A stretch of DNA of 64,000 nt from Allantophomopsis cytisporea. Taxonomy: Eukaryota; Ascomycota; Leotiomycetes; Phacidiales; Phacidiaceae. Made by a program: the position numbers and the translations under genes. Positions 11,716 through 23,886 of the stretch are shown in pieces (the stretch's first letter is position 1; each line of letters begins with the position of its first letter). The stretch lies in contig CP103023.1 of assembly GCA_024752435.1 (NCBI GenBank), positions 1,488,001 through 1,552,000 on the forward strand, written 5' to 3'. The notes beneath the pieces are model-generated. The model searched no databases and had not been told where the DNA came from. It worked only from the letters and a program-made list of their open reading frames with translations.

Positions 11716-13677
11716 TTACCATCCCTTGGAGTGATATTCTCCGAGACCCTGTCCGAAGTATTGGTTCCAGCTGTTGGACTCAACGTCCTTGTTGTCATCA
11801 TTGCCCATGTGCACCTTTTCTGGGAATTGCTTGAGGTTGCCGAGATTCTCGTGTGCAGTGTGGCGACGCTTGAGGGCAGTCGCGGTCTGGTTCTTTTGCT
11901 GGCGTTCCCAGAGGAGGTGGCGACGAAGGGATTGGGTGAGCTCGTTGGAGAGCATTTGACGACGGGTGGTCTTTGGTGAAAGAGCAGCCTCGTGAGCTGG
12001 AGCAGGCGCGGTCATATGAATGGGTTGAGCAGTAGAGCGAGGAATTTCTGGCTGTGTTTGCAATGGGCGACCCTTGCGCATCATGAGTGGGGCGGCATCG
12101 TCAGACTCTGGAGAGCAAGCGAGAGATGGGCCGTTTGGAGATGAGGTGCGGGAGCGTTGCATGGATGGGACTGAGTAGGCGGCAGCGTTTGCGAGAGCAG
12201 ATGCGCGATCCTTTTGATGAAGCATGGTAGTGATCAAGGAGCGGCGGGAGGTAAGGTTTGGGCGAGAGTCGACGCGTTGGAAGAAGGTCTTCTCGTCGAT
12301 GCTGGACTTTCCGCTGTCCTCAGCAGAATCCTCCCACTCGGAAGAGTCATCATCATCGTCAATGGCGCTCTCGTCAATGTCATCCTCGTCCTCGGTGTCT
12401 TCGAAAACATCGTCGTCAAGAACGGCATCCTCGTGGATGGTACGGGTAGCGACTTCCTCCTTGAATGAGGTAGTCTTCTTTGGCTCCTGTGGACGTCTCA
12501 AGCTGTTGACGCTGTTGGCCATCGAGCTTCGCTGTGCTGAGGAAGATTGCATGTTCGAAGGAAGGGAGCTGTCGTCGTCACCGGAGGATGCACCAAGCTC
12601 GAACATACCAGTCTTCTTCTTGGCCTGCTGTACCTGTGCTTGTTGCATATGAGCCTCGATGGAGCTTCCTTGCTCGTTGAAGGACTCCTCGCCAGAAGAG
12701 GCACCACCGAGCGCAAATACGGCAGTGCGCTTTGATGGTTGTTGTCTAGAGATTGGCTTGAGAGCGGTCTTTGGAGCGGACTCTGGTGCAGAAAGGAGTG
12801 GGATTGAGCGGTAGGAGGAAGAGATGTGCGAAGGTGAAAAGCCACGGACGATGCTGGTGGTGCTGCGCTCAGAGGTATTGCTGGCTGCTTCAGAGACAGC
12901 GGTGGAGGACTGCTCAGCGGAGGTGACCTCTGGGGTAGCAATGGCCTGGATGTCCTCCGTAGACTGTCTCATGGAGTCGGCAAGTGGCGCAAGGTATGAG
13001 TGAGTGCCAAACTCGAGAGGCTCCAAATCCTTCTTCTCCTTGATGGTGATGACCATCTTCTCCAGGTCGTCTGGGGTGATGTGTCTTTCGCGTCCTCTGC
13101 TGCGGTTTCCAATAGAGTCTTGTCTGGCGATCTTTGGGTGCACATCGAAGGCTGCGGTGGAGTCAGTCTGGTCGCTTTCGAATTCGATTGCCTCCTCGTC
13201 GGCCAAGGAGTCGACACTGCCGGAGAGTTCTGGCATGTCGGAAGTCTCGCGGTCTTGGGAAGCACTGTTGTTGATGGTGATAGCTGGGGTAGTAGTGTTT
13301 GCTTCTCCAGATTCACAGCAGAAGGTCTCTCTGTTCCAGAGTCTCCAGCTGAGGTTCTCCAGTCTTCGACCCTCTTCTAATGATCCAGCGCATCTCGAGA
13401 AAACTGGGTCGGTGGTCAGCTAGGAGCATCTGTATCTTTTGGGGGCGGTCGTCTTACCAGTCCACATGCTGAATAGGTTCTCTACATTGCGAGTGTCGAC
13501 TTTGTGAATGAGTCCCACGTCGACGGTGAGTACCGGCGCATCTAATCTTGAAGGCATCTTGGCTCGTAAGGGCGAGCGAGTGCGGGAGTTAAGACACAAT
13601 TGGGGTTTGAAATCGCGATAGTATCGCGAGTCGAGGGAAGAGGAAAGTGGCGGGGATTCAGTTAATAACGACGCCAA
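11716..13677 (-). CDS. AreA/Mks1-like regulator with DUF1752 and DUF3295
   Basis: Two exons, complement(11716-13403, 13458-13677), give 635 aa. The 54-nt intron has a GTAAGAC donor and a CAG acceptor, and the spliced junction exactly rebuilds the DUF1752 core: NVENLFSMWT continues into VFSRCAGSLEEGRRLENL and SWRLWNRETF. DUF1752 (the GATA_AreA short domain between conserved tryptophans) occurs in AreA-type nitrogen regulators and yeast Mks1. This protein has no GATA zinc finger. The remaining ~530 residues are Ser-, Asp- and Glu-rich with an acidic block (DDDVFEDTEDEDDIDES) and repeated FxLGxASS(G) motifs (VFALGGASSGEES, MFELGASSGDDDS). They end in an RRHLLWERQQKNQTA stretch and the C-terminus QYFGQGLGEYHSKGW, as in DUF3295 proteins. 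A later start at 13557 (MPSRLDAPVL, 595 aa) is possible. Role: probable nutrient-signalling or transcriptional regulator, inferred only from the domains. It sits alone in a gene desert. Confidence 0.9.
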
Positions 13678-14250
13678 AGTGATGATTGTTGCGCGGGGGC
13701 GAAGATGTTCAGTTTGTGGTGGTTTATCGTAATCGATAGGATGCGACCTGTTGCATATAAACGAAAGGGTGTTGTTTCTATGACTGCCGAGGTGAATGCA
13801 TGTATGGGCGTTGGAAGGTCGGGTCGAGAATCAACTTTCTGTGGTGGAAAATTGATTTAGACAAGAATCTCTTGTTGAATACGAAGAGAGAAGAGATCGT
13901 AATAGTAGCAGTTGTGGTGATTGTATGTGTGTTGAGTGGAGTGGAGAGGAGAGATGTTGATTGTCGTTGGATGTAAATATGGAAGAGTTGAGTAGTAGTA
14001 GTAGAGTTGGAGATGAGAGAGTTGTATGTATGTATGTATGTATGGATGGATGGATGGATGTAAGTATGTAGTAGAGGGTTGGTGTGGTGGGTACTGAGAA
14101 GATGGAGGGTAAGAAAAAAGGTGGGTGTGATGGGTGTTTTGTTGTCGACTCTTGTGCTGTTTCTGTGGGTGCGTAGCGTGGGCTGTGTGGTACTTTTGCT
14201 CGGTATGTGTGTATGTATAGTGAGTGATTGAGTGAGTGAAGCGTCAAGGT
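13678..14250 (-). promoter_or_regulatory. probable 5' leader/promoter of the DUF1752/DUF3295 gene
   Basis: On the coding strand this is strongly pyrimidine-rich, as expected for a fungal promoter and 5' UTR. It contains a (GTAT)n/(GGAT)n microsatellite at 14023-14060. It also holds an upstream open frame of 138 codons (13831-14247) made largely of Ser, Thr, Leu, His and Pro. The frame is low-complexity and probably a by-product of CT-richness; a regulatory upstream ORF is possible but untested. Confidence 0.35.
14023..14060. repeat. (GTAT)n followed by (GGAT)n microsatellite
   Basis: About five GTAT units run directly into four GGAT units, in the presumed leader of the DUF1752/DUF3295 gene. 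Confidence 0.9.
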
Positions 14251-14433
14251 CAGGTCAGGTCAGGTCGGGCCTCTAGAGCTCTTCACGGTCCAGGGTGGTG
14301 CCGACAAAAGGCGTCGAAGCTAAACAGATTGTCCAGGATATGCCAGTTCGTACTAGGCCTGCCCATTCATTACCCAAAAGACGATGGTCTTTGCCTCTTT
14401 TCTCTCTTCGGTGCTGTGTCTGTGCTTTTTCCC

Positions 14434-14463
14434 TCTGCTTTTCTCTGCTTTTCTCTGCTTTTC
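14434..14463. repeat. 10-bp tandem repeat CTTTTCTCTG, three copies
   Basis: A pyrimidine-only decamer in tandem, within a C/T-rich tract (14395-14520). Confidence 0.75.
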
Positions 14464-14780
14464 ACTACTCTTTTTACTTCCGTTCAAAGCCCGTTCCTCT
14501 CCTCTCGAGCCCTCTCTGACTCTAAGGCCTTAATCCTTGTATCACCCTAACACCAGTGTCTCCCAGTGACGAGGAAGGGAGCTTGTGTGTAGAGCTTAGA
14601 CGCAGGATCTTTGACCAGGGGTTGAGAGGTCCGTCAATGGATTCTAGGTCTCGAAGCGTAATGGTATTGTGAAAAAGTGTCGGTAGCGGTAGTGTTAAGC
14701 AGGGGATGAGTGGGGATAATGGCTGAAGGACTTTTTCGTAGAGCGACAAGGTGGGACCTGAATGTAGAGAGGGGGGGGAT

Positions 14781-14825
14781 TATGGATTTATGGATTTATG
14801 AATTTATGAATTTGAATTTGAATTT
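14781..14825. repeat. TTTATGGA/TTTATGAA/TTTGAA tandem array
   Basis: Heptamer units (ATTTATG with GA or AA) degrade into TTTGAA hexamers. It is AT-rich with a shifting unit, typical of slippage. Confidence 0.8.
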
Positions 14826-15410
14826 CAAGTGATTGCTCTTGTCTGGATTGTGGGTTCTTTATGAGTAGATATACATATAATAAATGCAAGACTGCTCAAT
14901 GAATGAATGGATAAATCTTCCGTATTTAATAATGCGCGAGTGAGATGTTTGATGCCTCACTGAATAATGTCCATGTTCCTTATGTCCCTAAGTCTATTTC
15001 ATACTCTAACTCATCTCTCACACGCTCACTCTCCTCTCACTCTTAATTGCTTACCTACCTTATGTCCTTATGCAATTCTTGTCTTTCCTCTAACCCGCTG
15101 CTCATACTTTCCACTACTTCGGCTTCTCTTTTTTCTTGACGTTTTCTTTCTTATGTTCCGAAGCCAAAGCCAAAGCCCCAGCCAAAGCCCCAGGCCCAAG
15201 CCAACCTAAGTGATCAGACGCCGAGGTGTGGTGATGATGACTCGTGGAATTCATAGCATCGATGGTTTTGGTAAACTTGGACCCGATGAAGGGTACGGAT
15301 ATGGAACGGATATGGTCCTCGGATATCGTGCAGATACTTCTGCTTCTTGGTGTGGTTCTTTGGTGTCGGCGAAAAGGTATTTTAGTGAAATAGATTCGGA
15401 CTATGGACAA

Positions 15411-15432
15411 CGAGACGAGACGAGACGAGACG
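15411..15432. repeat. GACGA pentanucleotide array
   Basis: Four perfect CGAGA-phase units. Confidence 0.85.
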
Positions 15433-15769
15433 TAATGTACATACCTATTGCGTATCTATCTATCCATCTACCAGTCGGAGTACCCGTCGGAGTAGCAATA
15501 CCTATTTTGCAGCTTTTTGCGTGTGTGGCAGTGAAAGAAGAGCTGGTCGGTCGGTCTGCTGGTCGGTCCAGTCCAGTCTCGTTGTGGCGGTAGATGAATT
15601 CAGCACTTCAGTCGCAACATGTCCGTCACCTGGACATCTGTTGAAGAATTCGGAATTCAATTGCCATTCCGGGCGAGTCACATTGATTGCATGACCCAAA
15701 GCGGCAAAGTTCACCGCAATCCATTAACAAATTGAGTGTACGCTCTAGAAGGCCCAAATAGATGATAGA

Positions 15770-15797
15770 CTCAGGCTCAGGCTCAGGCTCAGGCTCA
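15770..15797. repeat. CAGGCT hexanucleotide array (second locus)
   Basis: Four CAGGCT units in the same orientation as the array at 10492-10526. Confidence 0.88.
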
Positions 15798-16550
15798 AAT
15801 TGGTCTCTTGAAATCAAATCGTTTTCTCTCGGAGTACAGTACTCCACTACTCCATGCAAAGTACCATACCTACTACCTTCATTCATTCATACCTTACCTA
15901 CCTACCTGTATGTATGCTCTCTCTTCGTTATGTACGGTAGGTTATGTCCGGTATACCTAAGATGATAAAGGTATGTTACTCTCGTTGCATGTACTTCGTG
16001 CTTTACAACGAAGTATGAAGTATGAATGAAATACCTTTCCTTCCATTTGCCCCGCGCCTCGTAATGCAAAGAATGTGTACGTGACCAAGTAAGATATCTC
16101 CGAAGGGTACTCTCGCGCGCAAGGGCGTTCGAACGCAGTGCAGCGCAGTAGGTAGTGCAGCAAACAACAAACAGTGAAAACAGTCCAAAGAAAGACAGGC
16201 TGCAATTTGAGCCACCACAGACCCTTCCATTCATTCACCTTTTACTGTAGGGGACGAAGAATGATACTTACGCCCACTCTCTCCCCTTAGGGACAAAGCT
16301 GAGCCCTGGTGGTAATGGTGCATTGAAAGTCAGATTCCTTTTCATGATGATACATATGTATGAATATGTATGTATGTATGTTGAAGTAAGCTTCCCCCCT
16401 CGTAATACCGTGCAACTTATGAACCATATGCTCCAATTGTTATGCCTTGGCTATGCATGTAGGGTACATGTGAACAGATTCGAAGGGCTGAGATTGCTGA
16501 GATGGCTAAGATGGCGAATTGCTTACTCCGTAGATATGCTGGATATATTT

Positions 16551-16900
16551 TGGGGGGTGACCATACCACTGGGGGGGGGATGTCGTGTGGGAAATTGTGG
16601 GATGTCTGGGGGACATGTTGGGGGTAAGAATTTGGGGCTTTTTGGGGGCTTGTTGGGTGGGCATACTGTGCCCCTAGCACTTTGAGAAACACTGGAGGCC
16701 TTGTACAGAGTGAAATACCACTCTGTGAGAAGCAGTAGTGAAGGAGTGAAGGAGCACGAATCGAGGTACAAGGTTTGATATTACAGTGCGCAATTGGGAA
16801 GATTGATTGAATGGGGGGGAATGGGGGGGGGAATGGGGCAGCAAATTGGGGGAGGATTTGGGAGGAGGAGGCGGGGAGGGGTTAAATGGGGGTAACAGTA
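16551..16900 (+). other. G-run cluster with quadruplex-forming potential
   Basis: The plus strand carries many G-runs of three to nine: around 16551-16660 (including runs of 6, 8 and several of 4-5) and 16813-16890 (runs of 7, 9, 4, 5 and further G-rich spacing). Groups of four or more runs fall within short spacing, matching the G3+N1-7 quadruplex pattern. No coding frame explains the skew. Confidence 0.7.
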
Positions 16901-17221
16901 AAAAGAGAGTGTTCATTCAATGCAGGCAGTGTAGATAGACATTCTGCACAGTCCAGGAGATAGATGTTGTACAAAAGTACAGGCCAGCCCAGCTCAGCCC
17001 AGGCCGGAGGCAGTACTTTCTAGACTCTTGTATTCTTCAAGAAGACAAACATATACCTTATGCGTTCTGGCATGCTCGCATACTGAATTGAGGCGGAGTG
17101 TTATGCGGAGGGTAGAGCATTTTGGGCGCAGTACTTCGTATTAAAGGTGGTTGACCGAGATTGGATCTCTGGGGAGTGGCAGGAGTGTAGGAGATAGGAT
17201 ATCCCATGTGGAGAAGAAGAG

Positions 17222-17275
17222 TATGAATGTGAATATGAATGTGAATATGAATAGGAACATGAATAAGAATATGGA
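17222..17275. repeat. GAATATGAATGT imperfect tandem repeat
   Basis: Hexamer-based units GAATGT/GAATAT/GAATAA repeat about eight times with drift. Confidence 0.8.
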
Positions 17276-18295
17276 TTGATTATGAAATGCCTATGAAAGG
17301 ACAAGGTGACTGACGGATCCAACAGCCGACGGACGAAAGAGATCAATTGATACGTACTAAGGAGCCAGCACTCAAATCTACTACCGTAAATACTGGAGAT
17401 GAGTGCGAGAGAGAGAAGGAGAAAGGAAGCGGTGGCGGTCTTTGATTTGACCAAGCGTAATCCTGAAGCAGGGATAATTTGATTGAATTTGTTTGGCTTG
17501 GGTTGGATTTGTTTCGTGGTTTTGACTCCTTTGAGCAGCAATTCCTTCTCAAAGGGCTGACCCCGGCCGGCAGTGAATGCGGTGAGATTGGGCCACCGCC
17601 AACGACCAAGCTGGGACAAAAGGCAATGAGACCGACTCGATCGACAAGCACGCTAGGCTCTTCTGCGGCATGAAGAGAGAGATGAGGTAAAAGGGTTGAG
17701 GTACCTGTCACTCTACGTATGTATCTTAGGCTGACACTCAAACAGATTGGAAAAACAGACTCCAACGAGGCTGAACTTCGGCCGTCCGAGAGTCAGAGGT
17801 ACATACCTAGGTCGGTAAGGTAGGTAGTAGATGTTGTTGATACCTTACCTGTGCTTTTTAGCCAGCCAGCTGCCAGCCAGCAGCTAAGCTTTGATTCATC
17901 CATCCTACTCAGAGATTGATCTATGCCTTCAAAGCCCTTACTCGTACTCTACGAGCTTTATTATGGAGAAGGGGGTGTGTACTCAGGGTGGCTATGACTA
18001 ACCACGCAAAGCATATACATACATACATGTTATGACTACTACCTCGTATGAATGAATATGTATTATGTTATGCACTCTTCCTAGATAATCCATGAAGACC
18101 TCAGCTCAGATGACAATGATGAAAAAGGATCCATTATCAACATAGAATCCATATTGTACGAATTATGGTAGAGTACGGAATGACAAGTCTTTGCCTGACC
18201 TTGATTCACCTTACGCTTACTCCGAACCTATCTCATGCCTTAGTCTACCTTGCCTTATTCATCTCAAGCCTCTTCCGCCGCTGCGTACATACACA

Positions 18296-18328
18296 CACTC
18301 TCTCTCTGCCTCTCTCTCTCTCTCTCAT
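18296..18328. repeat. (CT)n tract
   Basis: Interrupted CT dinucleotide run with one GC interruption. Confidence 0.8.
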
Positions 18329-18519
18329 ATAATAAATAATGTGCGAAGCTAAAAAGTCCAACGGTCTTTGCGCACCAATCACATCGTCCCAATTATCTAT
18401 TTCACAACTCGTGAGAAGTGCATGTTCCTCTCCCCAATACCTATCACTTTTTTCTGATCTACCCACCAAATAACCATCATGACTTCCCAGAGATGTAAAG
18501 GCTCTGAGACACACACAAT

Positions 18520-18552
18520 CACAACCACAACCACAACCACAACCACAACCAC
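18520..18552. repeat. (CACAAC)n array
   Basis: About five CACAAC units. On the minus strand this reads as a GTT-rich frame encoding polyvaline, an artefact of the repeat. Confidence 0.88.
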
Positions 18553-21225
18553 ATTCGTAACCGCTTGTCTTCTCCTCATCTCACCCATACAATCCCGCCA
18601 ACACTAACACTTGCCCATCGTCAGCATTACTCTTCTTGCTCTCCAGGGCAGAGCTTGATGTCTGAGATGAGCATCTGCATATCGCTATATTATGACCTGC
18701 ACAAGCCCACATAGACACATGCATAGCGTCTTCCATCTGTCATATCATCCTGCCCTTTCCCGATGAGAAAACCACTGGCTTTGTGGAGATGGAAGACATG
18801 GAGAATGACAGGAAGGGATGTGCTGGAACGACTGGAACATGTTTTGCCTGCTGTTGATTGCCCATCTCGTCATCAAAAGAAATATCCATCTAGTCTGGCC
18901 GCCGGGAACATTGCACGGCAGCCATCTGATCTTCAATGCATAGATTGCCCACGGCAAGCTGGAGAATTTTTGCTGGTCAAGTGAGCTCCTTTGAGATAGA
19001 AGATTCTGTCGTTAGCAATAAACAAAACAATCCTTCTTGCAGTCAATGACTGTATGGATACATCCTACGGATACTTTTTTCAAACAAGCTGTACCAAATC
19101 ATACATGATCACCACCCCGATGAGACGGGATCGATCTCCAATGAGTTTACCCTGTGAGAGTATTCTGCTTGATATCTTGGAAGTCCCAGGTTGATTGGGG
19201 CTGGAGTCACGCCCGAGTTATGCTGCACTCATCCATACAGACACGACAACAATACCTGATTTGTGCCATATCAGCTTCGCCAGTTTCCTTTGCGCAAAGT
19301 CAAGCAAGGGAATCATCCTCAAATCATCTCGAATCATCTCCTCGGTCAATGATGAAGCTGTGTAGTAGACAACATTTTCTTATTACAAATCCCCACCAGA
19401 CGTTGTACACATTCCGTGTCTGGGAAGTACAAACTGTGCCTTAGCAACGTATCACAATGTTATACGGAGTGCAGCTTTGAACGTCCATACGACGCTGTAC
19501 GAAGCGCAAAGTAACATCCCATCAAATCATCCCAATCGTATAAGCTCTACAACTCTCCTCATCTATAGATTGGTCAGTAAGGACCCCTTTTTTCAATAAG
19601 CACGCTGTGAAGCAAGAATTCACCCGGGAAACAACGCATGGGATCTCCTTACATGTTGGTTTGTTCTTGTTGTTTCGTCCTTTTCCCTTCACGTCTGAGA
19701 ATCATCAGATGGCCGTGCCGCTCACGCCTCTTTCACCAACCCCATGCTCCTCTCCGCGTGAAGACTTCCCCCAGCCGCGCAGAAGCCAACCGCCATCACA
19801 TCCTTCTGGAAGAGTATCACATACATTACATTCTTTCATACTCGATCATTGCGAATGGTCGCTCAGGTGGCTAACACTCCCCGGCTTTCCTTTTCCAGCA
19901 ATCTTGTCCATTCATACCCATGTCGCTTCTCTTTTCCAATGTCTAGACTAAATATCCTCGTAAAGGACAATCGACCAAATTCCAGCATTTCGAGCTTCTT
20001 CTCATCCAGCAGCAAGGCTCAAAGCTCTTCGTCTCTTATTCTCAATCCATCATAAAATAATTTATATGGCCTCTAACTCTCCCACCCCCTCCCCCCCTTC
20101 CACTTCCAACACTTAAACACACTCCCCAAACCTTCTCAGCATCAAACTCAATTCTACAATAGGTTTACAACATGCGTCTACCATTGATCACACAGTCACA
20201 CCCTCAAGTAACAGCCGCTCCTCACACTTGAAAGTCCCCCCTTGTTCGGAAAGGACCCGCGTCTCCGCGAGCGTCGATCATACTCACTCGCTATCACAAT
20301 TCACATTTTTCTATTCATACGCTCATCGCATCTCAAGCAGCGCAGTGCATCATCACATTCTGCGCATCACATTCCCGCGGCGCGGACATGAACTCCCAGA
20401 ACCCGGTAGGGCATCGAGTCCAATCCCATTCCAATGAACTTCCACCCATGACCGCCTCCCCCCGTGTCTTGCACAACCACCAAAGCCTCCCGCTTGCCCA
20501 CTGAGATGCGCACAACCACCACCATCATCACCGCAACTGTACAGGCACACGCCTCAACGCCGCACAGCATCGTATCCGCAGCCCCAATGGAATTGATTAC
20601 ATACATACCTGTAAGTACACGATACTTGATTTTCACTGCTGACCCGCAGCCAAATCTCATCTCATCTATACATCTTCGTTGTCGAGACTCTGGAACCAGC
20701 CCAACGACGTCCATCCTATCCCCCACACCCCACACATCTTCCCCGTCTGCAAGGATGTCCATCTGCTCCCTCCATGGGCCCTTACTCGCCACGAATCATA
20801 TCGGCAAGGCCTTGCATGCCCCCATTGATGAGCGATGCAGGTGCACACTGCACACACAAATACTCGCCGTTTTTTGCAGCAGTCAGTAGGCAGCGGCTGT
20901 ACAGCGCATAAAACACTTCCCATCAATAGGGCGCGCATTGCTGTAGTCATCCTACCGTGACCGGCTGCAAATAGAATGGCCGATGGTCATGCGCATGATG
21001 ATCTTGCGGATTCCCGAATAGCTTTTCTTTCTTATATGGGACAGTTGAACAACTCATGAAACACGAGCTTTTATTGATATGTCGCTGATGCTGGTGAGGA
21101 TGACGGCGAAACTCTGTGTATCAAGATTCGAGTGTTGATTACTAGAATAGGGTGTATCTTGTAAGTCAGATATGATTAGATATTTCTGTACGACCAATAC
21201 AGTGAGAACTGGGAACAGTCATCGA

Positions 21226-21226
<1 letters not shown>

Positions 21227-21263
<37 letters not shown>

Positions 21264-21280
21264 TTGTTATTATTATTATT
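21227..21280. repeat. (GTA)12 followed by (TTA)n microsatellite
   Basis: Twelve GTA trinucleotides pass into five to six TTA units. It is the longest trinucleotide tract in the window. Confidence 0.92.
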
Positions 21281-22218
21281 AAGAGCCATACATTTATTGG
21301 ATGCAATACAAGTATTAACATGGTATTGTTACGAGATATCTATTTGTTTAGAGCTACATATATTATTGAGTAATGATAGTATCATGGGTCCGATATCAAT
21401 CACATGAGGTCAAGTATCACTCTATTATGGTATTCTCGCCTTGGGGGCCGTATGTCAAGCCATTGAATATTCAGCCCGAGGCAATAAATACACAAAAAGA
21501 TTTCCTCAATGTCTGGAGTATTGAATAGTGCATAAAGCATGAATACTGAAGTTAAAGCCCTACGTAGTTCTTTTATTCATGTATTTTTGTCTTTCATGTC
21601 ACTTCCAATCAGTATTTTCAACTGTATAGGTCTATGACATGGTGTTCTATGGCTTTACATGTACATACCTCTCTCTCTTCCGTCGTACCTCGCATCTTTG
21701 AACCTAACGACGTAGGTCCCTCAGCCAGTCCCACGACCAGTCCAGCCCTCGTCTCCACGCAAACAGTTAACACTGCACATCATCTTGCAAACGCCGACAT
21801 TGAATTCCCTAGATACATCTGCATTGCGCGCTGATCATCGCAAACTCACTACATTTGCCCATTGATGATCCTCGAAGTCTTTAAATCCAGTACCAAAACC
21901 CACTCGACCTGAATTCCAGAGCCAACATTCCCTAAAGCAAGGTACGGAGCGCCTCGCAAGCCCCATCATGACGCTCCCATCGAGTCACTGACGCAGCAGT
22001 ACGAATACATTGGAATTCGTGCGTTGGTGCTCTACTACTACTATTGTGCACGTAGAGTTCAGCTCTCTCGGCGATATGGCCCACGCTACAGCCCACTAGA
22101 CCCCAGGATTTCCCCACAGTCCCACTGCGCCTGCGTGCACGCGGTTGACGTGACGGGGCCCCAGGCTCTCTCCACGCTCCCTTAGGGTCCCACCGTCTAC
22201 CGTCCACCTGCCACCCAA

Positions 22219-22238
22219 TGTATGTATGTATGTATGTA
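22219..22238. repeat. (GTAT)n microsatellite
   Basis: Five tandem TGTA-phase units. Confidence 0.88.
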
Positions 22239-23849
22239 CCTAAGCAGAAGTGTCCCTAACCACATCCGCCAAACAAAGGCACCTCCTCTCACACTCGCTA
22301 TATGCCAACAGAAAAGAAGCAGAAAAAAGGACGGAAAGAGAAAGGAAAATTCTCGGGATGCGTCCAGGTTGGTAGAAATGCTGGCGGCGTGGATCTGCAT
22401 ACGGAACTGCCGCGAACAGGATTTGGATTTGGTCACTTCATGTACCGGAATCATTCTCCGTCGAGAATGGCCCATTTGACATCATATTTGGGAAGGGTCA
22501 TGTATCCATGTATCGCATTCTTGCAATTTGAACGGCCGTGAAGTGTTTGTATCCGCTTGTGCATTGCGATGGTTCCAGCACTGACTTACTTGCACATCCC
22601 TCAGCCCGCCGCCCAGCGTGTAGGATAATTCCTGGCTAATGTACATGCGTTGGGACTGACAGGTTCCCGTTGGCATCTACTTGATGGTAGCAGGACAGTA
22701 GGGGTCGAATGATGGGCGCTGATCTGAGTCATGTCAGGCAGGAGCACAAGAACCCTGAGCGCCCTTTTTTGTCAAGTAACAATGGTGGACGTGTTTGTTT
22801 GGGGTTGCGTTGGTGGTGTTGTGTTGTGCTGAGCTGCGCTTTGTGCCCCGTTTCGAATGCGATCACGAGCATTGTGATGACGCCTGCCTCTTTGTTTGCT
22901 CTCACTGTCTGTCCTTGTGGATCGGCAAGTGCAATATGAGGGGAGAAAGAAGCCTTTTCCAAAGTCACTTGGGACTTTTGACTCGTTTAACTCTCGATCT
23001 TACACCCTATACGAGTAACATTTGGAGAGTTGAGATGGGATACGTGCATACTGGACGTTTCGTGTATGTGTGCGTGTTATGATGGTGACTATCGTGATAT
23101 GATGAATCACTCACTACTTAGGCGATTGTGGTGTTTCGCTGCATATCGGTTGGATCTACTTGGTACGGAATACTTTGAATCTGGAAAAAGAGGAAGAAAA
23201 AAGGCTATAAAAAAAAGATTAATAAAACCAAATATCAAAAAGGTTAAAAAAGGTAAAAATATTTACTCGCCCTGTTCACACTGCTTCCTTTTCTTTGTAA
23301 GGAATTTGTTAGCGAAGATGCAGTTCATTGACGTGTATGTATGTATGTATGTACCTTTTCCATGATCGATATCGTGAATACTCTCCTTCAGGGTCCGAGA
23401 ATAATACTAATACATTGTCCTCGGAGAATGTCCGTGGGCAGGAACTGAAATGCTTGGGATTGAGATCTGAAGAAATGGTCATCTGTACCTGTTGCATATG
23501 TTACGACATGTGAATACGCAACATGCGGTCGCCAAAAAAGGGTTCCCTCGTTGATTGATTGATTGTCATCGTCGGAATTGTCCAGGAGATCGCAAGTGAT
23601 GAGTCTGGGTGTAATGCTCGTTTATCATGCACCACTCAGCTTCGCAAGGCTGAATGATACAACTGTTTGCAGCAATATTTTCATTTGCACATGTACATGC
23701 CAGATCATCAGACCTCTGATCTCTTCCATCGCCCCTTCAGCTCCCATGGCCATGGGTCATCTTGTCAAGTAGATCTGTCGTCGACAGTAAGCAATACAAT
23801 CACTGGTAACCCAAAAGATAAAATCAAACAAAATGATTCAATTAGAACC

Positions 23850-23886
23850 AAACCCAAAACTAAAACTAAAATTAAAATTAAAATTG
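23850..23886. repeat. AAAACT/AAAATT tandem repeat
   Basis: Hexamer units ACTAAA change to ATTAAA over about six copies, consistent with C-to-T drift within the array. Confidence 0.75.

Noticed and set aside
18397..18588. minus frame encoding polyvaline
   Set aside because: Pure product of the CACAAC microsatellite.
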